Counted from the stretch's first letter, positions 31,329 to 46,000 are shown. The stretch: DNA of 56,000 bases from Strigamia acuminata (GCA_949358305.1 CASHSZ010000017.1:1-56000); one strand, 5' to 3'. Notes: generated by a model from the letters alone, not told the origin. Program-made: numbers and translations.

Positions 31329-34300
31329 GCCTCGAATAAACGCCGGGACGTTTATTAAACTTCTCGTGTGTGTTTAATTTTGATCCGCATTTAACTGTTT
31401 TTTTTTTCACCGAAAGTTACTTCATTTTTTATTAACATGGAAAAAGAATGAACCTTTACAAAATACTAATAATAACGTTATAATAAGCAGTTACAATTGA
31501 AATTAAAACAACATTTTTTTTTTAATTAGAAACCAAAGCAGAATCATCCCTAAATTCTGACACGGCGTTGTCAAACAAACAGTTGGCGCCAAAACGAGAA
31601 ATTAGGCAACAAAACATTTTGAATGCTACAAAAACACATTAAATAACCATAAAACAAATAAAAATAAATACAACAGCTAAACCAAATTGTAATAAACAAG
31701 ACAGCAAAGTGTGGGAGTGAGTGACAACGCCAAAAAAACGCCCGAAAACGCCCCAAGAACGCACCAAAACGCCCCAAGAACGCACCAAAACGCCAGATAA
31801 CCGTGCAACTTGAGGCAAAAAACATGCGAACATAATTTTTTGCTTTGAGTGGCACGATTTTCAGGCTTTTTGGAGCATTTTGAAGCGTTTTGGGGCGTTT
31901 TAGAACGTTTTTGCTTATTTTTTAGCATTCTCATGCGAGCTCGCGCGTGCAGGCGAGAAAAAAACAAACTTATTTCTTCAAGAGTTAAAAAAAAAATAAC
32001 CCTAACCAGGAAATTACTGTAAAAACAACGGCTTGCCTCGAATAAACGCCGGGGCGTTTACTAATTTTCAAGACTGGAAGTGAGGCGAGATGTTGTTTGC
32101 TTTATTTGTTAAAACAAATTAGGCGTCACTAATTCACCTGTATTAGGGTTTCGGTTCTGAGAAACCGGACGAGGAGTCACAATAACGGGACACGGGAAAT
32201 TTCAAAACTTACCGGTTCCGTCAAAACGCCATTGAAACGTTACATTTTTATAGCGTGTCAATGATAAAAATGGTCATTTTGGATGAAAAACGGCCATTTT
32301 GGATGAAAAATGGCCATTTTTACTATAAAAAATGGCTGAAAATGGCCATTTTTACTATGACAAATGGCTGAAAATGGCCATTTTAATAAAAAAAGGCCAT
32401 TTTTACTTCGAAAATTGGCTAAAAATGGCCACTTGAGTGAGTGACAACGCCAAAAAACGCGTGCAAACGCCTGCGAACGCCCCAAAACGCCCCAAAACGC
32501 CAGATGACAATGCAACTTGAGGCATAAAACTTGAAAACACAATTTTAAACGTCACAAAAGTTGAAACAAAGATGAAAAATTAATTTTTTGCCTCAAGTTG
32601 CGCGATTTTCAGGTCTTTTGGAGTGTTTTTGAGCATTTTTTGGCGTTCTCAGCGGCGTGTTTGCCTCAAATAAACGCCGGTTTAAACAAAAAATGACGTC
32701 ATTTTTGGTTTAAAATTGAAGTAAAACACAAAATATTTTAGTTTTTAAATGCAACTGGTCTAAATTTTGTCAAATGTTGTCATACTTCTTGAAAGTCATC
32801 ATTTATTGATAAAAAATTTGAAAATTTACCTAATTGTAGCATGTATTTGTGGTTAGTTTTGATTTGAATTCAAACTGTAATTTTTTGCTTCGAGTTGCGC
32901 GATTTTCAGGCGTTTTGGGGCGTTTTTGAGCTTTTTTTGGCGTCCTCAGGCGAGCTCGCGCGTGCACGTCACAAGTAACCCTAATCAGGAAAGAACCTAC
33001 AAAAACTATGGCTTGCCTCGCATAAACGCCGGGGCGTTTATTCATTTTCAAAAAGACAAATGAAATGGATAAATAAAGAAATTAGCGGGGAAATCCAACA
33101 TGGCGCCCACTTCAAATCCGCTAGAGCGGCAAAACACGACATTTGAATTTCAACACAAGAATAAAATCAAGAATACACACTGTATTGAATAAAATAACAT
33201 TAGGAAATGTAATTTCCTACAACAAAAGCACTATTTATTAAAAGAACACTTGAAAATAATCGTTTGCCGAACGGAATGAACTCGGTCAGCAGCGCACAAG
33301 TGCGTACCGACAACAAACGCTCGAAACGACAAAACGACCGTTCCGGGACAAAAATAAAGCAAACCAATCGACAGATCACCCCCAAATTAGTCTAAATCAA
33401 TTCTAAAACCTATCCATAACACAAGAATAAGGTCCAAACAAAAGGTTAGAAGTTTGAACACAACCGAACTAGATTAAGAAATATGACGTCACGCGTCTTA
33501 CGCAAGTGATCTGTAAATCGACGGATGCACTAAAAATCATCCAAAATCACACAAAATGAGCAAGAATTAAAGAAATAAGACACAGAGAAGTAATAAAACT
33601 TTAAATAGCAATGAATAAAGATAATATCAATATCATAGACACTAAAATTCATGAAAACACTGTAACTTTTAATAAATCACAAAAAATGAAAGTTTAATAT
33701 GTAAAAATATCTAAAAAGCTGAAATTCAAGAAAAGCAAAAATTAAAGACACTTTGTTAACTTTAATTAAGACAATAAATGACATAAAATCCGGACACAAC
33801 AATTATTCCATTTTGGATGAAAAACGGCCCTTTTGGATGAAAAACGGCCATTTTGGATGAAAAACGGCTAAAAATGACCATTTTTCTATGAAAAATGGGT
33901 AAAAATGGCTAAAAATGGCTATTTGATTGAATGACAACGCCAAAAAACGCCCAAGAACGCCCGCAAATGCCTAAAAATGCCTAAAAACGCCCCAAAACGC
34001 AAAATGACAATGCAACTTGAGGCAAAAAACATGAGAACACAATTGTAAACGTTACAAAAGTTGAAACAAAAATAAACAATTAATGTTTTGCCTCGAGTTG
34101 CACGATTTTCAGGCGTTTTGGAGTATTTTTTGGCGTTCTCAGGCGTACTCGCGCGTACACGTCACTGCCGAGTAAAAAAAACATACTTATTTCTTCAAGA
34201 GTTAAAAAGGAAGTAACCCTAATCAGGAAAAAAAATGCAAAAACAATGGCTTGCCTCGAACAAACGCCAGAAGTGAGGCGAGATGTTGTTTGCTTTATTT

Positions 34301-35515
34301 ATTAAATCAAATTAGGCGTTGCTAATTCACCTGTATCTCTTAGTTCGACGTAAGAACACGCGCTTTTTTTAAAATGAAAGCCCAAGTTGGGTTTCATAAA
34401 CGTACCGTATTGCCTTGAATAAAAGCCGGGGTGTTTATTAATTTTTAAGACCAGAAACGAGGCGAGATCACGACTCAAGATTAAGCGAGAAGAAATAAAC
34501 GTGTTTCTTCTAAAGGAAGTAACCCTAATCAGGAAAAACTTACATAAACAATGGTTTGCCTTGAATAAACGCCGGGGCGTTTATAAATTTTCAAGACGGG
34601 AGGCAAGGTGAGATGATGATGCGGTGCGACGCGAATAAAAGCCCAAGTTGGGTGTTGCCTCGAATAAACGCCGGGGCGTTTATTAATTTTCAAAACCGGA
34701 AATGAGGCGAGATCAAAACGCCATTGAAACGTTACATTTTAATAACGTTTCAACGATAAAAACGGCCATTTTTGATTAAAAAAACGACTAAAAATGGCCA
34801 TTTTACTATAAAAACGGTGAAAAAAAAACATTTTTACTCTGAAAAATGGCTAAAAATGGCCATTTTGACGAAAAACGGCCATTTTTACTACGGAAAATGC
34901 TAAAATTGGCCACTTGAGTGAGTGACAATGCCAAAAAACGCCTGCGAACGCCTGCGAACACATAAAAACACTCCAAAACGCCAGATGACAATGCAACTTG
35001 AGGCAAAAAACATGAGAACACAATTTTAAACGTCACAAAAGTTGAAATAAAGATGAAAAATTAATGTTTTGCCTCGAGTTGCGCGATTTTCAGGCGTTTT
35101 TGAGCGTTTTTTAGCATTTTTTGGCGTTCTCAGGCGTGCTCGTGTGTACACGTCACTGCCGAAGAAAAAAACAAACTTATTTCTTTTAGTTAAAATGTAT
35201 TTCAAGCTTTAACAGGGGTTTAAACAGAAAATGACATCATTTTTAGTTTAAAATTGAAGTAAAACACAAAATATTTTAGTTTTTGAATGCAACTGATCCA
35301 CGTTATGTCAAATGTTTCCATTACTTCTTGAAAGCCAAAAAATTTGAAAATTTAGCTAATTTCAGCATGTATTTGTAGCTAGTTTTGATTTGAATACACA
35401 CTGTAATGTTTTGCCTCGAGTTGCGCGATTTTCAGGCGTTTTGGGACGTTTTGGAGCAAAAAAAACAAACTTAATTCTTCAAGAGTTAAAAAGGAAGTAA
35501 TCCTAATCAGGAAAA
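31329..35515. repeat. Cluster of small composite foldback elements
   Basis: Recurrent modules: (a) GCCTCGAATAAACGCC followed by GGGGCGTTTATT and ending GAGGCGAGAT, near 31329, 32034, 32662 (partial), 33014, 34251 (partial), 34411, 34558 and 34657; its core has 10-bp arms AATAAACGCC/GGCGTTTATT and outer GCCTC/GAGGC pairing. (b) A foldback of about 240 bp from GTGAGTGACAACGCC to TTTTGGCGTTCTCAGGCG at about 31710, 32430, 33925 and 34910. (c) Short GGCCATTTT tandem runs at 32260-32440, 33800-33930 and 34745-34915. (d) A GTTTAAAATTGAAGTAAAAC segment with its flanks at 32690-32930 and 35225-35455. (e) AAGTAACCCTAATCAGGAAA near 32000, 32980, 34215, 34518 and 35500. No transposase. Between 33051 and 33800 nothing is recognised. 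Confidence 0.8.
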
Positions 35516-36582
35516 GCCCACAAAAAACAATGCAAGATCACGCGGTACGACGCACGGACTCCCAGCGCACGGAATGCACGGACTTTCTGTGGACTTCCCG
35601 TGCACGGAAGACCGGCGCGGACATTTCCATTGGAGACCAGCGCAGAATTACCTACAGGCAATTCCGAATCAAAGGCTTCTTTATGGTTTATACATTACTT
35701 TGCAGTAGGTATGCCTGGCCTTGATTTGAAAGTGCAGTAAATTCTGCTGAATGCAGTGTTTTAAACTCGCAGCAATTGCGATGGTGCCAACTATTGGAAA
35801 ATAAATTTAAAATGTAAAACCAAAGAATTTGTAAAAAAAATTTGTTTTAATCAATTGCAATAATGATATTCTACTTAATTGTTGGATTATGAAACGTGAA
35901 ACCAATCCCATGATTAGGAAATATAAATTTTATTAAATTCATCGTGTATCTCACATCTCACATTCACTGCCATTTACTTAGTGTCATCCAAAAATCAGGT
36001 TTTATCAAATCCTGAGGTTATTCTAGTACGTCTTAACTGCCCGGCAGGTCGCGCAACCTGTGGAGCAACAATTGATGTAAATAGTGCAAGCAGCACGCAC
36101 GGGAAAGTGCGCACTGATGGGTCCATGCCAGTGCAAGTACATTGGGTAATGTATTATTGCGAGCGCGCGTGTTTTCACACGATTACAATGTGCTGATTAA
36201 ACCAACAGCATTATAGAAGCATTATAGACTGATTATATTGTATAATTTTTATTTTAACAAAACCCTGAATTTCATTTCTAATCGGTTTTTTTTTTATTGA
36301 CGCGCACAGAAGCGTTGTAGCATGTTCACACAATGTGGAATTTGCAAATTTGAGAAAGCGGCTTTCCCAAGGTTGATAAAACGCGCGCGATCGTGCGGAA
36401 TATACAAATAAGTGAAATCCGCAAAATCAGCCATGAGACTGCGAACAGGGGGTCAAGGTATAGGCCGCCGTAATGTTAAAAATAGGGTCCCTTTCGCACT
36501 CCGAGAAATCCGCATGCGCGCCATAAGGTTAAGCTCTCCAGACGGGCGTGGCGGACGCGTCGGCGCGCCGCTAAAAACATAT
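35516..36582. other. Unrecognised DNA before the second block copy
   Basis: No gene or repeat recognised. A GCACGGACT-type short repeat occurs near 35550-35610. From an ATG at 36433 a frame runs through the GC-richer end of this stretch into head module A' and, if the 52-nt intron were removed, would continue to a TGA at 36904 (about 139 codons); I do not annotate it as a gene because the block copy at 13083 has no equivalent start. Confidence 0.4.
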
Positions 36583-36935
36583 CCTTTTCGCGGATTGGCT
36601 TCCGCGAAATCCGCATTTCGGGGGCGACTATTCTGGGGATTCCGGGTGGACCAAACTCTTCCGGAAAATGTCCGGGGTGGTGTTGGGAGTGTCAATAGAC
36701 TGTTTTGTGTCAAGGTTGTCAATTTTCATGTGAGTATTGGAAGGTTCATTTCTGCACATTCTCATGTATTTTTTTTCACAGGAGCGACAAGGAGCGATGA
36801 AGCGGGATCGAGCGAGAGTGGGTAAAATAAACTGGTTTACGTCTCCAATGCGCGTTCAAGATGGAATACGAACTCGGAATCGACTCCAACACGCGTTCGC
36901 GTGACATACGGACGCATTCACGACCCAGATCAAAA
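36583..36935 (+). repeat. Head module A, copy 2
   Basis: Same as 13083-13435; candidate intron at 36730-36781. Confidence 0.85.
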
Positions 36936-36939
36936 AATG

Positions 36940-39190
36940 ATCTCGTATTCGACTCGCTTTCTAGTCGAGTACGAATTTTGCCCTTCTTCAACGCGAAATC
37001 GTATTCGACTCGTTTTCGAGTCGAATGCGAATTTTGCCCTTCTTCAACGCGAAATCGTATTCGACTCGTTTTCGAGTCGAATGCGAATTTTGCCCTTCTT
37101 CAACGCGAAATCGTATTCGACTCGTTTTCTAGTCGAGTACGAGTTTTGCCCTTCTTCAACGCGAAATCGTATTCGACTCGTTTTCGAGTCGAATGCGAAT
37201 TTTGCCCTTCTTCAACGCGAAATCGTATTCGACTCGTTTTCGAGTCGAGTACGAGTTTTGCCCTTCTTCAACGAGAAATCGTATTCGACTCGTTTTCGAG
37301 TCGAGTACGAGTTTTGCCCTTCTTCAACGCGAAATCGTATTCGACTCGTTTTCGAGTCGAATGCGAATTTTGCCCTTCTTCAACGCGAAATCGTATTCGA
37401 CTCGTTTTCGAGTCGAGTACGAGTTTTGCCCTTCTTCAACGCGAAATCGTATTCGACTCGTTTTCGAGTCGAGTACGAGTTTTGCCCTTCTTCAACGCGA
37501 AATCGTATTCGACTCGTTTTCGAGTCGAATGCGAATTCGTATTCGACTCGTTTTCGAGTCGAATGCGAATTTTGCCCTTCTTCAACGCGAAATCGTATTC
37601 GACTCGTTTTCGAGTCGAGTACGAGTTTTGCCCTTCTTCAACGCGAAATCGTATTCGACTCGTTTTCGAGTCGAGTACGAGTTTTGCCCTTCTTCAACGC
37701 GAAATCGTATTCGACTCGTTTTCGAGTCGAATGCGAATTCGTATTCGACTCGTTTTCGAGTCGAATGCGAATTTTGCCCTTCTTCAACGCGAAATCGTAT
37801 TCGACTCGTTTTCGAGTCGAGTACGAATTTTGCCCTTCTTCAACGCGAAATCGTATTCGACTCGTTTTCGAGTCGAATGCGAATTCGTATTCGATTCGAA
37901 TACGATTCGAATTCGATTCGAATACGAATACGATCAAAATACGAACTCGTAACAACTCGAATACGATGACCCGTTACCGGACTTTGACTCGTACGACTCG
38001 TATTCGAGATGTATTCGAGATGTATTCGAATCGTATTCGAGTCGCATTCGAGATGGTCGATGATTTCCACTCGCTCATATACGCGTTGTATACGAGCTCG
38101 TATTTTGATCGTAATCGTAAACGAATCGTTTACAAGTCGTATACAAGTTGTATACGACGTGTATACACCTCGTATACGAACGAAGTTTGGAAAATCCACC
38201 GGATACTTACTACGACATGAAAACACATAGTAGTCACATACGTCTTATTTGGAAATTGTGTTTTCACAAACTTCGTTCGTATACGAGGTGTATACACGTC
38301 GTATACAACTTGTATACAACTTGTAAACGATTCGTTTACGATTACGATCAAAATACGAGCTCGTATACAACGCGTATACGAGCGAGTGGAAATCATCGAC
38401 CATCTCGAATACGACTCGAATTCGATTCGTATTCGATTCGAATACGATTCGAATTCGATTCGAATACGAATACGATCGAAATACGAACTCGTAACAACTC
38501 GAATACGAATCAAAGTCCGGGAAACAAAAATCGACCATCTCGTATACGATTCGAAAGCGAATCGAATACGATTTCGCGTTGAAGAAGGGCAAAACTCGTA
38601 CTCGACTCGAAAACGAGTCGAATACGATTTCGCGTTGAAGAAGGGCAAAACTCGTACTCGACTCGAAAACGAGTCGAATACGATTTCGCGTTGAAGAAGG
38701 GCAAAATTCGTACTCGACTCGAAAACGAGTCGAATACGATTTCGCGTTGAAGAAGGGCAAAACTCGTACTCGACTCGAAAACGAGTCGAATACGATTTCG
38801 CGTTGAAGAAGGGCAAAACTCGTACTCGACTCGAAAACGAGTCGAATACGATTTCGCGTTGAAGAAGGGCAAAATTCGTACTCGACTCGAAAACGAGTCG
38901 AATACGATTTCGCGTTGAAGAAGGACAAAATTCGCATTCGACTCGAAAACGAGTCGAATACGAATTCGCATTCGACTCGAAAACGAGTCGAATACGATTT
39001 CGCGTTGAAGAAGGGCAAAATTCGCATTCGACTCGAAAACGAGTCGAATACGATTTCGCGTTGAAGAAGGGCAAAATTCGTACTCGACTAGAAAGCGAGT
39101 CGAATACGATTTCGCGTTGAAGAAGGGCAAAATTCGTACTCGACTAGAAAGCGAGTCGAATACGATTTCGCGTTGAAAAAGGGAAAAACT
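36940..39190. repeat. Palindrome P1, copy 2
   Basis: Satellite arrays 36940-37893 and 38556-39190; core hairpin 38052-38404. Confidence 0.93.
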
Positions 39191-39526
39191 CGTACGCGAT
39201 TCAGTGAAACTAAATTTACATGTGCGCGTTGACGCGCGCGATTCGTGTGTTCTACGTGAGTAAATAGAGTGCGCGTCACATATGAATACAAAATGTCGAC
39301 CATGCGTCGCCACGATGCCAGTGGACGAATTCTGCGAATTCGTGCAAACGCAGAAAGTTAAAAATATTCAAATTTGACGCCCACGATGACTCGTTCGTAG
39401 TAGACGCCTCCACAACTGCTTTTGAAAAGAATTTGATAAATGTTTGGAAATAATATTTAGGATTTTCTTTAATCATATCAGGAAACTGAAAACAGAAATA
39501 AAGTTTATACATTGGAAATTTTTTAT
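39191..39526. other. Spacer, copy 2
   Basis: Matches 15691-16026, including the 55-codon open fragment (39286-39453) and AATAAA (39497-39502). Confidence 0.35.
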
Positions 39527-39880
39527 CCTTTTCGCGGATTGGCGTCCGCGAAATCCGCATTTCGGGGGAGACTATTCTGCGGATTCCGGGTGGACCAAAC
39601 TCTTCCGAAAAATGTCCGGGGTGGTGTTGGGAGTGTCGATAGACTGTTTTGTGTCAAGGTTGCCAATTTTCATGTAAGTATTGGAAGGTTCATTTCTGTG
39701 CATTCTCATATATTTTTTTTCACAGGAGCAATGAGGCGCGATAAAGGGGGATCAAGCGAGAGTGAAAAAGATAAACTTGTTTACGTCTCAAATGCGCGTT
39801 CGCGATGGAATACGAACTTGGAATCGACTCCAATACGCGTTCGCGTCGCATACGAACGCATTTACAACTCGTTTTCGACT
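39527..39880 (+). repeat. Head module B, copy 2
   Basis: Same as 16027-16380; candidate intron at 39674-39725. Confidence 0.85.
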
Positions 39881-39884
39881 TTGA

Positions 39885-40140
39885 TTAAAAAGGAACAAAT
39901 ATGATTAAAAATCAACAAAAATATACAAAACTTGATAAGAAATGTATAAACATTGATTAGAAATCGACAAAAATCGACTGAAATCTGACAATAATCGAAT
40001 AAAATCGGACAATAATCAATTCAGAATGACAAATAACAATTACAATTGGTAAAAATTGACCAAAAATACAGAAAAATCGATTAAAAACCAGCAAAAACAA
40101 ACAGAAAACGATTAAATCAATTAAAAATCAACAAATAACC
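39885..40140 (+). repeat. Outer inverted repeat, left, copy 2
   Basis: Pairs with about 54155-54380. Confidence 0.75.
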
Positions 40141-43090
40141 AAAATTGCCCTCAACACACCCCAACAACCTTCCACCACTCAAATTACACCGGAAAAAAAC
40201 AAATTCAAACCGAAAAATCAACAAAGAATGCCAAAAAAAATATTGCAAACAAAGAGATAAGATCAATTCTCGAGGCAAATTCTCACCACAAAACAACGCA
40301 TCGCCGCCGACATCAACTTTTTAAATTTGAGAAACTCGCGTTTTTACGTGTACCGGTGCAGTACCGGGACCGCGGTACTTGTACTGCGGTATACATTTAA
40401 GTGTACAGTGCACAACACTACTGTTTATTTTTAATGATCCAATAAATAAAATTTGAAACAAAGTTGAGTGGAATTGTACGTTTCTCGTATATTAAAGTTT
40501 TTATTTTTTAATTTTTTTTGTTCCATACTAGAATGGCGATTCGATACTTTTGTAGCTCGAATTCACTGATATAAACGTGGTCGGTTTTCATCACGCGTCA
40601 ATGCGCTCGTGCAATAGTATAGGCGCGCATGGCTTGATGCGCACAAAACTTGCAAAACTTGCACGGAATTTGGTCAATTTTTGACAAATTTCAGCAGATT
40701 TTTGCCTATATTTGACAAATTTCCACTGATTTTTGACAATATTTGACCCAACAACTGCGCCACGTTCCAGGCGCCGGTTTAGGCATTTTAGACCCGTTTT
40801 AGACCGTTTTAGATGGCGAAAACGTTCTCTCCATCATTTTCTACCCCTGGGTGAGGTTTTCAGCGTTCATGATTGATGAAAAAGCTGTTTTCTAACTAGC
40901 TGTCCCATTGCTAGTTTTGGCGTCAGGTTTTAGCAACCTTCCGATCCGACTCTGTCGTCTGCACGACCTCCAAGACCGTTTTAGGGTTAATTTGAGTCAA
41001 ATAATTCATTCTGGGGGTTGTTTTGGGTTTTTTACAAGTGTGTTTTTGTAGTTTTTATTGGTTTCAAACATTGTCAATTCTTTATACAAGTGTAACTTTC
41101 ATTTCTCTGTATTTTGAGAACTTTGCATTGCAGCAAAGTTCATTTCTTGCCCCTTAATTATTGTGTAATTGTTGGTTTTCAAGCCCGTTTTTTAACAATA
41201 ACTTTATTTGAAGTGCCTATTGTTTCAGGCACGTGCTTCCACGTGCCTTTTATTGTTGAGCAATTTCTTGGGCAGTTGCGCTCCTGTTGCTAGCATTGCC
41301 GCGCGTTCTCCGCGCGCGTACTCGCGTTTCGCATCACACACATTCGGATTCGATGGCCTATCGCGGCGGCACATTGTGTGGCATAGCGCGGCAGGTTGCA
41401 ATTGCTAATGCTACGGTCGACGGCGATTCGCATGCGCTATCCGCTGCATCAAACCCCAAATACCGATCAAAAATCGCAGAAAACACTAATCCCGACCCAA
41501 AAACCGCCAAAATTACCCTCAACACACGCCAACAACCTTCCACCACTTAAATTACACCGGAAAAAAACAATTTCAAACCGAAAAATCAACAAAAAAGGCC
41601 AAAAAAATATTGCAAACAAAGAGAAAAGATCAATTATCGAGGCAAATCCCCACCACAAAACAACGCATCGCCGGTATACACTTAAGCGTACAGTGCACAA
41701 CACTACTGTTTATTTTCAATGATCCAATAAATAAAATTTGAAACAAAGTTGAGTGGAATTGTACGTTTCTTGTATATTAAAGTTTTTATTTTGTTTGTTT
41801 ACACTTAATTTTTTTTTTCCATCATAGAATGGCGACTCGATACTTTTGTAGCTCGAATTCACTTCGTAAACGTGGTCGGTGTTCATCACGCGTCAATGCG
41901 CTCGTGCAATAGTATAGGCGCGCATACGATTTGATGCGCGCAAAACTTGCAAAACTTGCACGGAATTTGGGCAATTTTTGACAAATTTCAGCAGATTTTT
42001 GCCTGTATTTGACAAATTTCAGAAGATTTTTGCCTATATTTGACAAATTTCAGAAGATTTCCTCAATCCTCAAACATTTGCTGAAATTTCTCATAAAATT
42101 TCTAAAATTAATTGAAATTTGTCTGAAATTTGTCTGGAATTTGTCAAATATTGTCAAAAATCCGTGGAAATTTGTCAAATACTGGCAAAAATCCATGTAA
42201 ATTTGTCAAAAATTGCCATAATTCGGTGCAAATTGTGTTAGATATTGGAAAAATTTATTTTAACGCTTCCAACGCGCCAGTAAATCGCGCGTGCACACGC
42301 ATGGATTTTTTGTCATAGTTGGATGCGCGCAAACCTCACGTAACTTGCGCCAAAATTTGGCAATTTTTGACAAATTTCAGCAGATTTTTGCCAGTATTTG
42401 ACAAATTTCCACTGATTTTTGACAATATTTGACCCAACAACTGCGCCACGTTCCAGGCGCCGGTTTAGGCATTTTAGACCCGTTTTAGACCGTTTTAGAT
42501 GGCGAAAACGTTCTCTCCATCATTTTCTACCCCTGGGTGAGGTTTTCAGCGTTCATAATTGATGAAAAAGCTGTTTTCTAACTAGCTGTCCCATTGCTAG
42601 TTTTGGCGTCAGGTTTTAGCAACCTTCCGATCCGACTCTGTCGTCTGCACGACCTCCAAGACTGTTTTAGGGTTAATTTGAGTCAAATAATTCATTCTGG
42701 GTGTTGTTTTGGGTTTTTTACAAGTGTGTTTTTGTAGTTTTTATTGGTTTCAAACATTGTCAATTCTTTATACAAGTGTAACTTTCATTTCTCTGTATTT
42801 TGAGAACTTTGCATTGCAGCAAAGTTCATTTCTTGCCCCTTAATTATTGTGTAATTGTTGGTTTTCAAGCCCGTTTTTTAACAATAACTTTATTTGAAGT
42901 GCCTATTGTTTCAGGCACGTGCTTCCACGTGCCTTTTATTGTTGAGCAATTTCTTGGGCAGTTGCGCTCCTGTTGCTAGCATTGCCGCGCGTTCTCCGCG
43001 CGCGTACTCGCGCGTTTCGCATCACACACATTCGGGTTCAATGGCCTATCGCGGCGGCACATTGTGTGGCATAGCGCGGCACGTTGCAAT
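40140..43090 (+). repeat. Inverted 1.68-kb units, left arm, copy 2
   Basis: One full and one partial unit, as at 16640-19590. Confidence 0.9.
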
Positions 43091-46000
43091 TACGTGACGT
43101 GGCACGTTGCTGTTACGTGACGCGATAGCCAGTATTTAAGCAGGGGATTCCATCATCGTTTACACAAATGCGCATTGCAACGTGGAGGCGCATTCGAGTC
43201 CTTTTCCCAAGCGTTGAAAAAGGACAAAACTCGTATTCGATTCGAAAGCGAATCGAATACGATTTTTGTCCTTTTTCAACGCAAAATTGTATTCGATTCG
43301 CTTTCGAATCGAATACGAGTTTTGCCCTTCTTCAACGCGAAATCGTATTCGACTCGCTTTCGAGTCGAATGCGAATTTTTCCCTTCTTCAACGCGAAATC
43401 GTATTCGACTCGTTTTCGAGTCGAGTACGAGTTTTGCCCTTCTTCAACGCGAAATCGTATTCGACTCGTTTTCGAGTCGAATACGAGTTTTGCCCTTCTT
43501 CAACGCGAAATCGTATTCGACTCGTTTTCGAGTCGAATACGAGTTTTGCCCTTCTTCAACGCGAAATCGTATTCGACTCGTTTTCGAGTCGAGTACGAGT
43601 TTTGCCCTTCTTCAACGCGAAATCGTATTCGACTCGTTTTCGAGTCGAATACGAGTTTTGCCCTTCTTCAACGCGAAATCGTATTCGACTCGTTTTCGAG
43701 TCGAGTACGAGTTTTGCCCTTCTTCAACGCGAAATCGTATTCGACTCGTTTTCGAGTCGAATACGAGATAGTCGATGACCCGTTCCCGGACTTTGACTCG
43801 TACGACTCGTATTCGAGATGTATTCGAGATGTATTCGAGATGTATTCGAATCGTATTCGAGTCGCATTCGAGATGGTCGATGATTTCCACTCGCTCGTAT
43901 ACGCGTTGTATACGAGCTCGTATTTTGATCGTAATCGTAAACGAATCGTTTACAAGTCGTATACAAGTTGTATACGACGTGTATACACCTCGTATACGAA
44001 CGAAGTTTGGAAAATCCACCGGATACTTACTACGACATGAAAACACATAGTAGTCACATACGTCTTATTTGGAAATTGTGTTTTCACAAACTTCGTTCGT
44101 ATACGAGGTGTATACACGTCGTATACAACTTGTATACGACTTGTAAACGATTCGTTTACGATTACGATCAAAATACGAGCTCGTATACAACGCGTATACG
44201 AGCGAGTGGAAATCATCGACCATCTCGAATACGACTCGAATTCGATTCGTATTCGATTCGAATTCGATTCGAATACGAATACGATCAAAATACGAACTCG
44301 TAACAACTCGAATACGAATCAAAGTCCGGGAAACAAAAATCGACCATCTCGTATACGACTCGTATTCGAGATGTATTCGGGATGTATTCGAATCGTATTC
44401 GAGTCGCATTCGAGATGGTCGATGATTTCCACTCGCTCGTATACGCGTTGTATACGAGCTCGTATTTTGATCGTAATCGTAAACGAATCGTTTACAAGTC
44501 GTATACAAGTTGTATACGACGTGTATACACCTCGTATACGAACGAAGTTTGGAAAATCCACCGGATACTTACTACGACATGAAAACACATAGTAGTCACA
44601 TACGTCTTATTTGGAAATTGTGTTTTCACAAACTTCGTTCGTATACGAGGTGTATACACGTCGTATACAACTTGTATACGACTTGTAAACGATTCGTTTA
44701 CGATTACGATCAAAATACGAGCTCGTATACAACGCGTATACGAGCGAGTGGAAATCATCGACCATCTCGAATACGACTCGAATTCGATTCGTATTCGATT
44801 CGAATACGATTCGAATTCGATTCGAATACGAATACGATCAAAATACGAACTCGTAACAACTCGAATACGAATCAAAGTCCGGGAAACAAAAATCGACCAT
44901 CTCGTATACGACTCGTATTCGAGATGTATTCGAGATGTATTCGAATCGTATTCGAGTCGCATTCGAGATGGTCGATGATTTCCACTCGCTCGTATACGCG
45001 TTGTATACGAGCTCGTATTTTGATCGTAATCGTAAACGAATCGTTTACAAGTCGTATACAAGTTGTATACGACGTGTATACACCTCGTATACGAACGAAG
45101 TTTGGAAAATCCACCGGATACTTACTACGACATGAAAACACATAGTAGTCACATACGTCTTATTTGGAAATTGTGTTTTCACAAACTTCGTTCGTATACG
45201 AGGTGTATACACGTCGTATACAACTTGTATACGACTTGTAAACGATTCGTTTACGATTACGATCAAAATACGAGCTCGTATACAACGCGTATACGAGCGA
45301 GTGGAAATCATCGACCATCTCGAATGCGACTCGAATACGATTCGAATACATCTCGAATACATCTCGAATACATCTCGAATACGAGTCGTACGAGTCAAAG
45401 TCCGGGAACGGGTCATCGACTATCTCGTATTCGACTCGAAAACGAGTCGAATACGATTTCGCGTTGAAGAAGGGCAAAACTCGTACTCGACTCGAAAACG
45501 AGTCGAATACGATTTCGCGTTGAAGAAGGGCAAAACTCGTATTCGACTCGAAAACGAGTCGAATACGATTTCGCGTTGAAGAAGGGCAAAACTCGTACTC
45601 GACTCGAAAACGAGTCGAATACGATTTCGCGTTGAAGAAGGGCAAAACTCGTATTCGACTCGAAAACGAGTCGAATACGATTTCGCGTTGAAGAAGGGCA
45701 AAACTCGTACTCGACTCGAAAACGAGTCGAATACGATTTCGCGTTGAAGAAGGGCAAAACTCGTACTCGACTCGAAAACGAGTCGAATACGATTTCGCGT
45801 TGAAGAAGGGCAAAACTCGTATTCGACTCGAAAACGAGTCGAATACGATTTCGCGTTGAAGAAGGGCAAAACTCGTACTCGACTCGAAAACGAGTCGAAT
45901 ACGATTTCGCGTTGAAGAAGGGAAAAATTCGCATTCGACTCGAAAGCGAGTCGAATACGATTTCGCGTTGAAGAAGGGCAAAACTCGTATTCGATTCGAA

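Larger units (their letters stand above)
13083..32503 (+). repeat. 23.5-kb block, copy 1 (part with a visible partner)
   Basis: Every landmark in this interval recurs 23,500 bp downstream (13083 pairs with 36583), and the match continues to the window end (offset 23,497 there). Differences I saw: A at about 23965 against G at 47465, and three single-base length differences between 31500 and 32000, two of them in homopolymers. The left edge is sharp: CCTTTTCGCGGATTGG is shared, the bases before it are not. Whether 32504-36582 also belongs to the unit cannot be known because its partner would lie beyond the window. Confidence 0.95.

Noticed and set aside
33200-33385. 61-codon minus-strand frame with hydrophobic stretches
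   Set aside because: No start context, no poly(A) signal, no recognisable family.
36433-36904. Two-exon gene reading from unique DNA into head module A of copy 2
   Set aside because: The frame upstream is not present at the other head copies, and removing the intron in head B gives an immediate stop; coding conservation is not supported.
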